From contig CM064421.1 of the NCBI GenBank assembly GCA_032690845.1, positions 41,716,963 to 41,780,962 on the forward strand: DNA of 64,000 nt, in the 5' to 3' direction. Numbering within the stretch: the first letter of the stretch is position 1; each line of letters opens with the position of its first letter. A program made the position numbers and the translations under genes. This document shows positions 34,968 through 46,848 of the stretch, piece after piece. Below the pieces are notes generated by a model. It was given only the letters and a program-made list of their open reading frames with translations. It searched no databases and was not told the DNA's origin. The DNA comes from Eleusine coracana subsp. coracana (Eukaryota > Streptophyta > Magnoliopsida > Poales > Poaceae).

Positions 34968-37959
34968 TCAATCGAAGCTGGAGGACCGGCTCCACCGTTC
35001 TCGCAGATACTCCTCCAGAGGGCTGAGGCCGCTGCTGTGCTCCGTGCTGGAGATGGACTCGGCGTCGTCCACGTCCAGCAGCGCGAGACCCAGGTGCGAC
35101 CTCACGTTCGCCGCCGGGTACGTCTCGTCGTCCAGGCAGTCCGGCTCGGCCCCTTGATCGGCGATGCTCGCCGTGCTCTCTCCCCGTAGCAAGTTCAGTA
35201 TCTGCACGGTTACAACGAACGAAAAGGTAAAACGCAGCAATGCGAAGTCGAGTCACGAACACGACGAGGGAGCTGAGTGGAAGCTGACCTGAGATATCGG
35301 TGGGCGTAGGCGGGCCGACCTTCTGAGACAGAGGGACGCGGCGGTGGCCATCCGCTTCACCTCCACCTCGTCGTGCTTCACGTCGAGCCTGGAGTCCAGC
35401 AGGTCAGAAATGTCGCCGCTGTTGAGCACGGGAGTCGCCTGTTACGTCAATATAAACGTCCGGCATTGTGAGAAATCATCCTCAGAAAAAAAAATTCGCT
35501 AGCACTAAACTGACCTCTGCAGGGACAGTAGGAGGTCATCTTTCTTACCCACATGACGAGACTCTCTTGGCCCTTTGGTGACGACCCGTCGCTGCTGATG
35601 GGCTTCCGTCCGGACAGCAGCTCCAGCAGGACGACGCCGAAGGCGTACACGTCCACCTTATCGGTGACCTTCCCGTACATGAAGTACTCCGGCGCTAGGT
35701 ACCTGATCAGTTTCATGGGACGGGAAAGTAAAATCACACACCGTGTGCTATCCTATCCGGACGCCGAGAAGAATTCTGTGGTAAGTACCCGAATGTGCCG
35801 ACGACGTCGCTGTGCGTCAGGGAGGTCGGGTTGGACGGCGCCCAGATTGCAAGGCCGAAATCAGATAGCTGCAACAGCGATGAATTCAGAGTTGGCAGTC
35901 GTCAGTACGAGACCCAAAAAGGAACAAATCTGTCTGTTTGAAGCTGTTCTCAGTTGTGTGGATACCTGCGGCTCGAACTCGTCGGATAGAAGGATGTTGG
36001 AGGACTTGACGTCCCTGTGGATCACCGGCCGCGCGCCGCCAGAGTGCACGTAGCTAAGCGCTTCCGCGATCCCCAGCGCCGCCTTGTACCGGTTGTCCCA
36101 TGACAGCGTCGGCTTTGACTTCTCCCCTGCAAACCAAAGAAGCTTCAGACGTCAGAGATAGACAAGAACAGACAACTGCTCCCACACATCTTCCAACTGT
36201 TGCGAACACGACTCGTTCACTGAAAACCAACAAATCTTTCTGACCGCTAAATTCCCTTTTTCCTTAGAACCAAAGGCGCCGTACCGAAGGTCATACATCA
36301 TATTGAACAGATGAAAATGAGCTGAAGTTGTGTGGTGTTAAGGACTGAAATGTGTTTGTACCGTGCAGGTTGTCCTGGAGGCTGCCTCTGGGGAGGTAGC
36401 TGTAGACGGAGATGAGGTGGGGGCCTTCGACGCAGACGCCGATGAGCGGGACGATCCGCGGGTGCTTCAGCTTGGTGATGATGTCCACCTCGCGGAGGAA
36501 GTCCTTGGACGCCTCGGCCGACGCCTTGGACAGCTTGATCGCCACCTGCTTCCCGCAGGCGAGGCTGCCCCTGTACACCCTGCTGTTCCCCCCGTTCCCG
36601 ATCAGGTTCTCTGCAACCAAACCCACGAACCCACGATCAGGATGCAAGCGGATTGATCATCGGGGCGGAAATTTAATCGGGGATAGTAAAATGGAACCTG
36701 GGGAGAAGTGGTTGGTGGACTCGTAGAGCTCCTCGTAGCGGAACCAGCGGCACCGCGCGCCGCCGCCGTCGAGCATCGCCTTCATCTCCGCCGCGAGCCC
36801 GGTCTGCGGCTCGGGCGACGCCGACGGCGAGGACCGCCGCGGCAGGCTCATCACCCACTGCACCACCGACTGCTTCCGCGGCTCCTCGTGCTTCGGGCTG
36901 GGCGCCGCGGTGGCGGGCACGTGACGGAGCAGCGGCCACCCGAGCCTCTGCTCAGGCGTCGCGTCGTCGAAGGACCTCGTCGTCGGCGCGACGGCGGCGC
37001 AGCCCATGGCGTCGAAGTCCATGGACCCCGCGCGCCGGTTGGGATTGGGGATGATCACCTTGGGCTCCAGCCCCACGCTTGGGTGCAGCAGCATCCGCAG
37101 CAGCGGCTTCGGCTCTGCTCCTACCGCACCAACCCGATTAACTAAATCAGTTGCCAATACTCCACAACTAACCACACTAATTGCTCGGATTAAAGAGCGC
37201 TTGGTTACCCAGTGGCGGCTTGGGCGCCTCCCTGACGAACACGGCCTTGCCGTTCTGGATGGTGACGACGCTGGTCGTCGGCGGCAGCTTCTTGGCGCAG
37301 TACTTGGCCAGGCAAGTCGAGCCACTGACCGAGCGCAAACGGAAAATAAGGAACAAATTAATCGGCCGGTGGTAAGGAACTGGTGGTGTTTGGTTACGAA
37401 ACAAACATGCAGTTGGATCATACAAAGAACGCTGCGCACTTACCCGAATGAGTATTTCCTGTTGGCGCCAAGCACCACCACCATGGCGGCGCAGAGCTTG
37501 GCCTCCTTCACCAGCTCCTTCTGGATCGAGCTCCCCGGCGTCACCCGCCCCACAAGAACAATCTGGCACCAAACAATCAACAATTCAATTTAATCCGCAA
37601 GCTACTACAACTTGGTCTCCATCACCGCCTCTTGCTTACTTCTTTCTTGCTGCAGAGCGCCTCGTACGCCGCCAGGTACTCGTCCAGCGTTCTGATCAGG
37701 GTCAGCGTGTTCGTCTTCGACAGGTCTGCAGCGCGAAACAACAAATGTCAAGCAAAAGAAAACTCCAGTACTGAATCGAAGTAGGGTGAGCTGTTGAGAG
37801 ATACCAACCTGATTTGCGGTAAATGTGCACGGCGACGACGCGGTCGCCCTTCCTGGCCGCCTGGTTGAGCGCCCACTGCATCAGCTCCCGGCCGACGGCG
37901 TCCATGTGCAGCCCCACCAGTATGCAACGGCCGACGCCATCCCCGTGCTCCACCGCCAT
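34968..37959 (-). CDS. Receptor-like cytoplasmic kinase with N-terminal universal-stress (UspA-like) domain
   Basis: Eleven minus-strand GT-AG exons join in phase to 638 residues: 37959-37809, 37725-37640, 37562-37444, 37324-37209, 37114-36698, 36610-36362, 36126-35966, 35868-35789, 35702-35549, 35438-35289, 35201-34968. Residues about 10-155 form a Usp/adenine-nucleotide alpha-hydrolase fold (RCILVGLHMDAVGRELMQW; ANRKYSFGGSTCLAKY). After a variable linker comes a kinase (about 295-570) with glycine loop IGNGGNSRVYRG, VAIKLSK, catalytic HRDVKSSN, DFG, and GTFGYLAPE, all intact, so activity is expected. The order matches Arabidopsis RLCK-VI members such as At1g21590. There is no signal peptide or membrane segment; cytosolic. 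Exon 5 has three in-frame tandem acceptors (start 37120, 37117 or 37114). Confidence 0.93.
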
Positions 37960-38946
37960 CCTCGATCACCCCCGCGCGCCAGTGCGCGCGCGCAGCTCAA
38001 GAAATCAAATCAGCTCGAAGAACCCGCGGCGCACGCCCATGCACGACACGCACGGCCACTTTAGCCTCCGGTTCGCTCAACCACGAGTCGCCGTGGCCGT
38101 CCGCTGACACAGCACACGGCCCCCGGCTATGGCTGCGAGCGAGCAACCAATGTCTGACCCGGAACCGCGCTGCTCGAACTCGAATAGAAAACTTCCGAGG
38201 CGGCGGCGCAAGAGGAAGGGTCCTCGCGCTAGCGCGCGGCGAGAACGGCCGCGTGGCCCGGAAAGCGAGTTCCGTTACTCCCTCTCCGGCAGCTAGCTCG
38301 CCCACTTTGTGCCCGAATTCGTTCAACGCGGGACCGAAAGTGCTGCGAGCGAGCGGAGGAGGAGGAAGATACAAGCAGGAAGCGACGAGAGGCGGCAACT
38401 GCTACTACCTAGCAGCAATATATCCTACTAATAAAACCGAGAAAAAGAGAGGAGGCGCGTCGCGGCGAAGGGATGTGTTGGGGAAGGAAGAAGGGCGGGC
38501 GGCGACACAGGTGACCACCTAAAATCTGGTTAGCTTGTCAGGTTTCAGCTGCAGGGGCGCGTATTAAATTCCGGCTCCATGGCGCCACGCCGACCCCGCG
38601 CGCGGGATCGTCGTCACCATCGGCTCAACCACTCCAACACACACGCACAAAAGGCGAACGCGGGAGCCGGCCGTCGACCCGGCGTCGTTTCCGGTCAGCG
38701 AGCACGATGCTGTGTGTTTCGTGCTGCCGGTAAGCGGATGCCGGTACTGCTAGCAAACAAGGAGACGGTGACCAGCGGACTGGGTGAAAGGAAGTAGGCG
38801 GCGGCTGCCTACGGATGAGGAACAAGGGAGAAAAGAATGTGGGGGAATTGTATTTGCGATGATGAGTTGGAGAAAGGAAGAGGGGATGAGGATCGGGCAA
38901 GGAATTTCTTGGTGGAGATCGGAGAGGCAGTGGAAAAAGCGGGCAT

Positions 38947-38965
38947 TTTTTTTTTGTTTGACAAC
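38947..38965 (-). mobile_element. 19-bp poly(A)-type micro-insertion with 12-bp TSD
   Basis: AAAAGCGGGCAT is perfectly repeated at 38935-38946 and 38966-38977. The 19 bp between is T9 followed by GTTTGACAAC on the plus strand, that is GTTGTCAAAC plus poly(A) on the minus strand. Confidence 0.65.
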
Positions 38966-40381
38966 AAAAGCGGGCATGTGGTGGAGCAGGACGAGTTGCC
39001 ATCAGTCCAATACACATGGTGCAGAAAAAAGGGAGGGAAAATTGCCCCCACATGGATCGAATAAAAGAAGTGAAAAAGAATTTGGATCGTTCTTTCGTAA
39101 AGAAAAAGGACGTCCATATGTTGCATTGGGATCTAGGAGATTTAGCACATGTTTTTTTTAATTTTTTTTTCCCTTTGAATTACTACTAGATGCCAGTGAG
39201 GTTTTAACTGGAGACGAAGTGTTCAAAAGATACTGATGGCATCTGAAGGTCAACGGAGATGGCTTTTGTAAAAGGAACTGGGAGTAACTGGTACTTGTTT
39301 TTAAATACTGTATCTGTACTTGATACTGCCATATCATATTGCAAATTCAATGCACGCACAGAGCAGTCGTCTGCTCTAACAGGGGTCCTTTTTATTTAAT
39401 TTTCATTCGATCGACGTTGATGTTGACTTTATGGTGGGTTAGTATACAAGTCAGAAGATGATTTTCATTCACCACCGAGGGTCCCATCCGCTCATACTGC
39501 CACGTACGTCAGGATTTTTGCACATTTAAAAGAGTTGTTGTCAGTAGAGTCATATACTGCTGCCTTACCGTACCCATCAATACTAGTACGTAGAATTTAT
39601 AGATTTATGAAAAAAAGTAAAGATACATCCCAATGCCTAACTGCTACTGCAAACTTTTTATTTCGCGCAGATATCCCAAAAGAAAAGACAAGAGGATAGA
39701 CACTGACGTCGCAAGGATATGGGTACCAATCGTGTGTTTTGCTTCCATTTTTCTGCATTACCTGTACTACTGTACCATATAAGAAACGCTTTCCGTCCCC
39801 ATCCCACAGTATTTGTTTGTTCACCTGAGAATAACGTGATACGCATACGAATATATATAGATTACTAAAGAAACGTTGTTGCGTGCATGCCGAGCCTGTC
39901 GTACGTAGGCCGCCAAACCATTCACCTGACGAACGTTTAGAAATTCCCGGTCGTTGTTAGCAGATACAGTACCCGCTTCCACAGCAGCCGCCGGCGTGGC
40001 GTCTCTCGGCAAGAGACTCGCACGCTGATGAGGAGGCCGTGCGGCGACCTGCGCGGTGGTGGTTGTGATTGCGAGACGAGAGAATCTCCCAGTTGGGCAG
40101 CCGCAGTCTAAACGGCACACCCACTGAGGCGGCCCACCTACTCGTACTAGAGCACTGCATTACGCTGCGCAGGGGGGGACCTAACTCCAGCAGCGTCATT
40201 AACTGCTGCCCTCGGGACGGGACACCCGACCCGGTGGCTGCTTCGCCGGGATTTTCTTTTCAGGAACGCCACAGAGCTTCTGATCCGGGAGTTTGGAAGG
40301 GCAGATTTTCACGTGTACGGAACCGCCTTGTTTCGGAGTAGTCGCGCGGTGGTTTGATTTTGTTTTTGGTACTATTCATCA

Positions 40382-40408
40382 TGGGACTGGGACTGGGACT
40401 GGGACTGG
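40382..40408. repeat. (GGGACT)n microsatellite
   Basis: Four and a half tandem copies of a hexanucleotide in intergenic DNA. Confidence 0.9.
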
Positions 40409-43290
40409 AGGAAATGCCAGATTGTGGAGGAGGAGACCACCCCCGGCTTCATTCTCCTGCGTGATGAAAAACTGTACTGTACGAATAGAGTAGCACGTGG
40501 AGCGTTGGATACTCGGAGAGAATGATGGGCCATTTCAAATCGTGGAACGCTGCGCTTTCCACTGTCCCGGGTTAGAACTATAATAGTACGTACGTGGCGC
40601 GATGTAGTAACACACACATCAGCATGCATCATAGTGTCAAGGAAAATCAACCGTGCTGCTTTGACATGAGGCCCCGCCCGGCTTGCAATCATCATGCTTG
40701 GCCTTGGGTTCGTGAAGAATTAAGTTCCTGCGGTCCGATGCGGCGGCAATGAATAGATGGGACTTGAACTCAACTGATATCAGGCCCGTGCTTTTTGCTG
40801 CCAGCTTCTTGTATTCTCGGATCCCCCCCATCGAAAAAGATCCCCCCGCCCGAACGCGCACCTGACCCGGCACAGTTTGCACGTGACGCACTCCACCGAC
40901 ACGCCCCTCGCCGACCGAAACCACTCACTCACGTTTCAAAGTTCCCTCCACACAAGCACAGCGGCCGGTAAACAACAACGCCTCCCGTCTAGTAGAGCGA
41001 CTGCTCAACCGACAGATTCATCGACCGATCGACGACGGGTGTCGTACGTGCATGGCAATCATTGCAGGAGGAGGGGGAGGACGGTGTCTGCCGATGCGTT
41101 GCCATCGTCGGCCGCCCCGTCGCTGTCGCCGCAGTTAATCCGTGCGTTCAGCCGGCCAGATGCCGGCGACCACGCGCTGCGGACTGCGACGGCTGCCACG
41201 CGTGATGTTCTCACGAGGCGGCCGGACGGCTGGTGCCTCTGGCAATAGCAACCTGCCGTACTCACTGCCGAAGCTTCATTTGGGAATGAGGAGGGGCCGG
41301 TCAGTTTAATTTGATAAAACAAAGCACGAACAGTTGCATTACTGTTCGTTTAGTGGTAATTTGATGATAGCAGGGGGTCCAGAGGCCTACTGCCCACAAT
41401 TAAGCTTCGCCACTGGCCGTACTACTTGCTTTGTGGCCGTGGGACTGTGGGAGCGAGCAACCGACACCTCCATACCCGAGGCAAGTGCGGCGAGCACTAG
41501 TAGTAGCACAAGCAGGCTGCGCCGTCGTCGGTTATGCTGGCCCGATACAGGCCAGTACAGTAGTTCATTCATGCACTTGCACCCTGGTGTGACAAGCTAA
41601 CCTGTTCGGCTGTGGACCGCCACTGGCAACGCATTATCGTACCTTGTACGTTCTGTCTGTTAAATCGCGGTCGGCAGCATCACTCTTAGGGAAGTGATAA
41701 ATAATTAGCTCCAAATAAATAAATTTGATCACAATTTTTCTGATTACGAAGTACTAGAAAAAGGGGGAAATTCTTTGCCGGCGGGCGGCAAGCATGCTTG
41801 TCTGCGGTTTACTCATTTCGATCGGCCAGTGCCAATACTTCATCCATCTTTTTCTCCATATAGGTATGGTAGTGCGCCTTTTCTGTTCCAGCCTTCTACC
41901 TTTTCGTTGAACATAATTGAAGTGTGTGTCGGTAGGACGGATTATAAATCATTCAAAAAAAAGTTACTACTATATTCCGTCACTCCTTTGAACATTATCG
42001 AGTCGCTTTGCGTGTCAGATTATGTGACGTTTAATTTATGAGCCAGTAGAGTGTCTTTTTTTTTTGTTTATATAGTACTTGCATGTTTTGTCAATCAACT
42101 CGATTTGTAAAATGCAGCTTATTAGTTGGTCATTAGTGCCCGTTAAAGCGTTAAAAGAAACATTATGTAAACCGGGCACTTTCAATGATGACTCTAATAA
42201 GAACACTTCTACAGGACATAGTATCAATCAGCGCTAAAAAAACCGAAAAGTGGAATGAGTACATTATATATGAGGGAGCAAACATTTAAATGAGTATAGA
42301 GCAATAGCAACCTAAAAACTCTAGGTCGGAAACAATTCATGCTTTTGCATTCCTCTTCTTTAACAAGCTACCTATTCGTACTACTCGTTCCTGTTTTTTG
42401 CGCCAGAATTTCTGAACTATAGAATAAAAGGACTCTACTACGTCCGACATGCTTCACTGCACCGTCTTAGCAGGTGCAAAAGCTATCCCAAATCTTGGCT
42501 CAACTCAATCAACCCAGCCTTGGCAGACAGGTTATATCATTCGATCGGGCCCTTGGAGTGAAACCACATCAGGAAACAGAATCCAACACAAAAACAGGAC
42601 AAAGAGAACGTGACACTGGTAGCTTGATCCCTGTAGTTTCACATCAGGTCATCTCCTTACCTAGACAAGGTCCAATGCAAGCAAAGTGATGATGTGGAGC
42701 TAGATAATCGCACGTCCCAGATGCAGTTCGCCGTAACTACCATAGCCCGGCGGGTTTAACGTAATGCGCGATCCCCTCCAACATAAGCAAGCCCGATGGT
42801 GAAAAGAAAGCGCCACGACGACACGGTGAAGTGTTAGCCAAGGCAAGGTGGCCGGCACATTTCACACGCACGGACGCAAACATCGACGTCTCTCTTTCTT
42901 CTTCTCCCTCTCCCATCACAGCGCCATGCAACGCACGACAGACGATGATGCAACGGCGTCGTATTGGTACGCGTAGCAGAGGAGAGACACAGCTTACACG
43001 ATGCAGGATTCTTGGCAGCAGCGAGAAAAAGGGAGTTCAAAAGGTCCATGGAGACAACTACGATGGCGAGAGGAGGAAGAAAAGACTGGGCGGCACATCA
43101 GCGTGCTCGCGCGTCTGCTGCCACCTAACGTTTGGGCAGGATCAGACGGACGGATCGCCCAATAATTGGGTCGGGTGAGACATCGCGCGCACCGGGAGTG
43201 CGGCGTCGCAACGGATGCCTCGCTCACGGACTCACGGGCCCGGCCGGGGCGGTCATCGTTAAAGCTGTGCTGATGCGGCCTTTCGTTTTG

Positions 43291-46200
43291 CCTGCCTCAC
43301 CCACCTCGGTAGGTTGTTAGAGATCAGGCATTGCTTCTGATGCAATTTCAAACCTTTCTGTGATTTTTTTATAGAACGGCTCACACACTAGCCATGAGGT
43401 CTCTGTACTCAGCGCTGGGGATTTGCTTTCATTCTGTTGTGACATCAAGAAATCAGATCACGCTAGAATAAATAATAAAGGAATCGGACCATGTGTTCAC
43501 TCAGGGTAGTAACGATGTCTGAACTGACAGCTAGAAACTACTTACGATGACAACATAACCCATACCATCATTAGAGTAGGACCTGTTTAATACACAATTG
43601 ATTATGCAAATAAACATATGAAACGGCTATATTCCTGCAAAAATGCAAAATTTTCCCATGATTTAAACAGGGCATTAGTGCATCAGAGATGACGTTGGAT
43701 TCAACAAAAAAGTTTAAGTTTTGATGGTAAAATGTTCAGCTAACATACATCATCAATAAAAAAAAGGTCGAAAAGATTGTTCATCTTGTGGCAAGCCATC
43801 CTTTTCTACTGTTGACAACTGTGCAAAATATGAATGCAAGGGAAATCACAGGAGAAGACCAAAGTCCAACATAACTGATGAATGCTAATGCTCTCGAAGA
43901 CAGTACTCCATAATTGTAACATGAGAAGAGAAAGGTTCAATTAATATATCAAGCATTCAGGAACAGATTGCACTTCGTTTTGTTGTTGTTTATAGGTATA
44001 GCAAGACAAATAATTATTGTTGTCACGCTGATTTATTTACTTGTTAGACAGGAAGGGATGTCCGGAATGATATTGACAGGTGCACAGAAACACTGATTTT
44101 TCTTGACAATAAATGCTGGCTATGCTCTAGCGTCCAGCTTCTACCACTACCATAAATTTGATAAGGACCTATATGTGCAGGCTTCGAAGATTTTCCCCAA
44201 GTACAAAATGTATGCATACCAATTATAAAGCATATTTGTCCTTAACAATCATATCAAGCAAAAAGTAGATTGAAAATTTTGTGGAATGAAACGCTATAAT
44301 GCACTTAATGGCCAGATAATAGGAGCAGCATGTAGTTATAAAGACTAGTTACTAAATAGTGTTATTTAGTGGCTCTTCCTAAATAGTAGTGGAACATATA
44401 TATACAAGTGGGAGCTACAAAGGTTACCATGCATGATTCCTTCCCCAACATGTATTCTTTAGATAAAAAAATCATCTTGATATCACGCTTTCATTTGGAA
44501 ACATATATGCTTCAGTGTTCAAAATTTAGTTCAATAGTTGGATGGTTAGCATTATTCCTAACTTTCCTCAAAAACTGCTAAAAGTCTATTTGAAAATCAT
44601 AATATCAGCATAATGAGAGCAATGTGCTTTCAAAGAGAGGCTCAATTGCTTATGTGGCCTTTTTGGACTATGTATTGTATCTAGCAAAACTAATCTTGTC
44701 AGTTATGTCATTTGCATCAGAACTCTGCCTTTGCTTTCCTTTCAATGCAAGAGCATAACCACATCAAGAACATTGTCTAGAAAATAGAAAATGCACCAAC
44801 ACATATAGACATAGAACAAAGATTTCAAGTTAATAACAAATGCTTTGGTTTCTCCTACACAAGGAGCACAAAGGCATTTGCAGAACTTACATGATGCCTT
44901 GTGAGTGTCAGCAATACCTTCGGCATGAAGGAACCCTTGGGCTCTGCCTGTTAGTGCCTTCACCTCCCATCATAAATGTTTGCAACAGGTTACAAACAGT
45001 AAAGCAACCGCACAGACAAATCAAGCATATTTCAAGAAGAAACTCACCATGCAAGTTTAGACCAGATTATGATTGTCAGATTCCAAATTCACAAACAGAA
45101 TTAGTTCCGCAAATTAAAGATCGGATGTGATGTACCTGCATAAACAAGACATCCATAGTTCACTTTGCTAAGCTGTAATAAACAATAAACTTGTACTCAG
45201 AAATCAGAGGTTCCTTACACAAACAAAGATCACCCCCGGAGAACATTTATGAAACAAGGACTGTGGCCCATGGCAGAGGGCAAAACACATATTAAATAAT
45301 AAAGACCGAAAAAAAAGAACAACGGCAACGGCCAAGTTCTTTAGACCATACCTCATCACAGTCAACCTATCGAAGAACCAAGGAAACAAAGCACAAGAAT
45401 ATCTGAAGATCACAGCTGCAACAGCCAACAGGGTGTGTGCCTTCATGTTAAGCTACTGGGTGCAACTGAGTAACACTAAGTCACTAATTACCCTACTTAG
45501 GTGAAGAGTAGAAAAATAGAGGCAGAGCAAGAATGAACTGTACATAACACTCCAGAAAGGCATGAACCTACTTTAAAATCAGGAGCTACCCCTGGTAGGT
45601 AGGCTGATGAGGGAATCAGGGAAATGATTGCAAAATACAGCTATGATCATTGTTTTCAAGTTAACAAGTAGTATACAGTTAAAGTTTAAACAGAGATTTG
45701 TTTCTTCAAAACGAATGAAAACAGCAAATGCCTAAATTGCGCATAAATACCTTACTCAGGAATATCAAAGCATATTACTCAAAAAGGCTGAAGTGTATGA
45801 GATCATTTGATCAAATTTTAGCCTGGGGAGATTCATTTTCCTATTTTGAAGATCAACTAAGCTAAAATAAACGCCCGGATAATCACAGGACATACAGTAC
45901 GGAAGTAATATTCTCCTTTTAGGAAAGTTTCACTAAACAGTTCAAATATGTAACATACAACTCATTCATGCATTTCTTTAAGTTCATCTAATCTACTTCA
46001 TAAGTTCACTATGATGTAAAGTTGTATCCTTAAATGCAATGTATCGTTTGCAAGCTGGTGAAATTTCTCCTGGAATGAACACGCACCCCCTAAATATTAA
46101 ATAGTTTCAGTCAGTATAAATCTAACTTGAATGGGCACAAGAGAGTAGGGAGAAGAAAAGAGAGGTGCCTGTCTTGGTTTTTGGCAGCAAGCAACTTAGT

Positions 46201-46848
46201 AGGAAACCTTTATTTTCACCCATTCCTAGTACTGCTTGATTTCCCTGTTGTCTAATTGGATGCATTGTTGTTCTTTTGTACTGTTTAGGAAGCTCATGCT
46301 CAATTGACAAACTCATGCAACTTCATCCATTATTGGTCTTTCATATAATTCGAATGTTCTTGTATAATCCAGTGCTTGGGAACCACAATATGCATCAGTT
46401 TCCCAAAAGTTGAAGAAAAATGTAAAATTGATATATGATTAGGGCACTTCTGCATTAGTCTTTCTGGCAGGCTGCTTTTTCTGCATGGAAGAACCAGGCA
46501 AAGATATCTGCTCAGGTTGGTCTGTATATCACAATGCTGTCCAGGCAACTACCATCTCCTTCAGTTCAAAAAAAAAAACTACCATCTCCTTCAATCTACG
46601 CCTCTATATTTTTCAAGAAAATACAAGCCTCTATACAAGTTGAGCAAAGAGCAGTTCAAATTCATGCCTGAAAGAGCAAAAAATCCTTTCTCTCTGGGCA
46701 TTCAGGCTTGAAATCAACTATGCAGTATATGACAATGATATACCTTTTTAAAAAACTCAACCAACCTAGGAGAATCTCGGTTGATTTTTAATAAAGAAGC
46801 AAAAAGGGCTCCAATTCACGTCGAAGAGGACACAAAACTGGATATCTT
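43291..46848. other. AT-rich intergenic region with a few exon-like segments on the minus strand
   Basis: Most of this stretch is AT-rich and non-coding. Some short minus-strand segments have splice-site-like flanks: about 45167-45131 (reads LSKVNYGCLVYA between an acceptor and a donor), about 45446-45367, and about 43447-43318 (after CAACAG, open for about 40 codons to a TAA). They do not join into a protein I recognise. They could be 3' UTR exons of the PPR gene, a non-coding RNA, or chance. Confidence 0.3.
46564..46576 (+). mobile_element. 13-bp poly(A)-type micro-insertion with 17-bp TSD
   Basis: AACTACCATCTCCTTCA is perfectly repeated at 46547-46563 and 46577-46593. The 13 bp between is GTTC followed by A(9). 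The tract looks like the last four bases and the tail of a retroposon. Confidence 0.65.

Larger units (their letters stand above)
37960..43290. other. Large intergenic region, no assignable gene
   Basis: 37960-38580 is GC-rich and is probably the kinase promoter and 5' UTR. Beyond it, many open frames on both strands (for example 38625-39053 minus, 40877-41248 plus) are Arg/Ser-rich with no domain, splice logic or repeat of family sequence. A (GGGACT)n tract lies at 40382-40408. One micro-insertion is listed separately. No tRNA, rRNA or microRNA hairpin was recognised, though small hairpins cannot be excluded by eye. Confidence 0.5.

Noticed and set aside
38625..39053. Ser/Pro-rich minus-strand open frame of 142 codons
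   Set aside because: Low-complexity reading of a purine-rich tract; includes a recent micro-insertion, so it cannot be an old conserved coding sequence.
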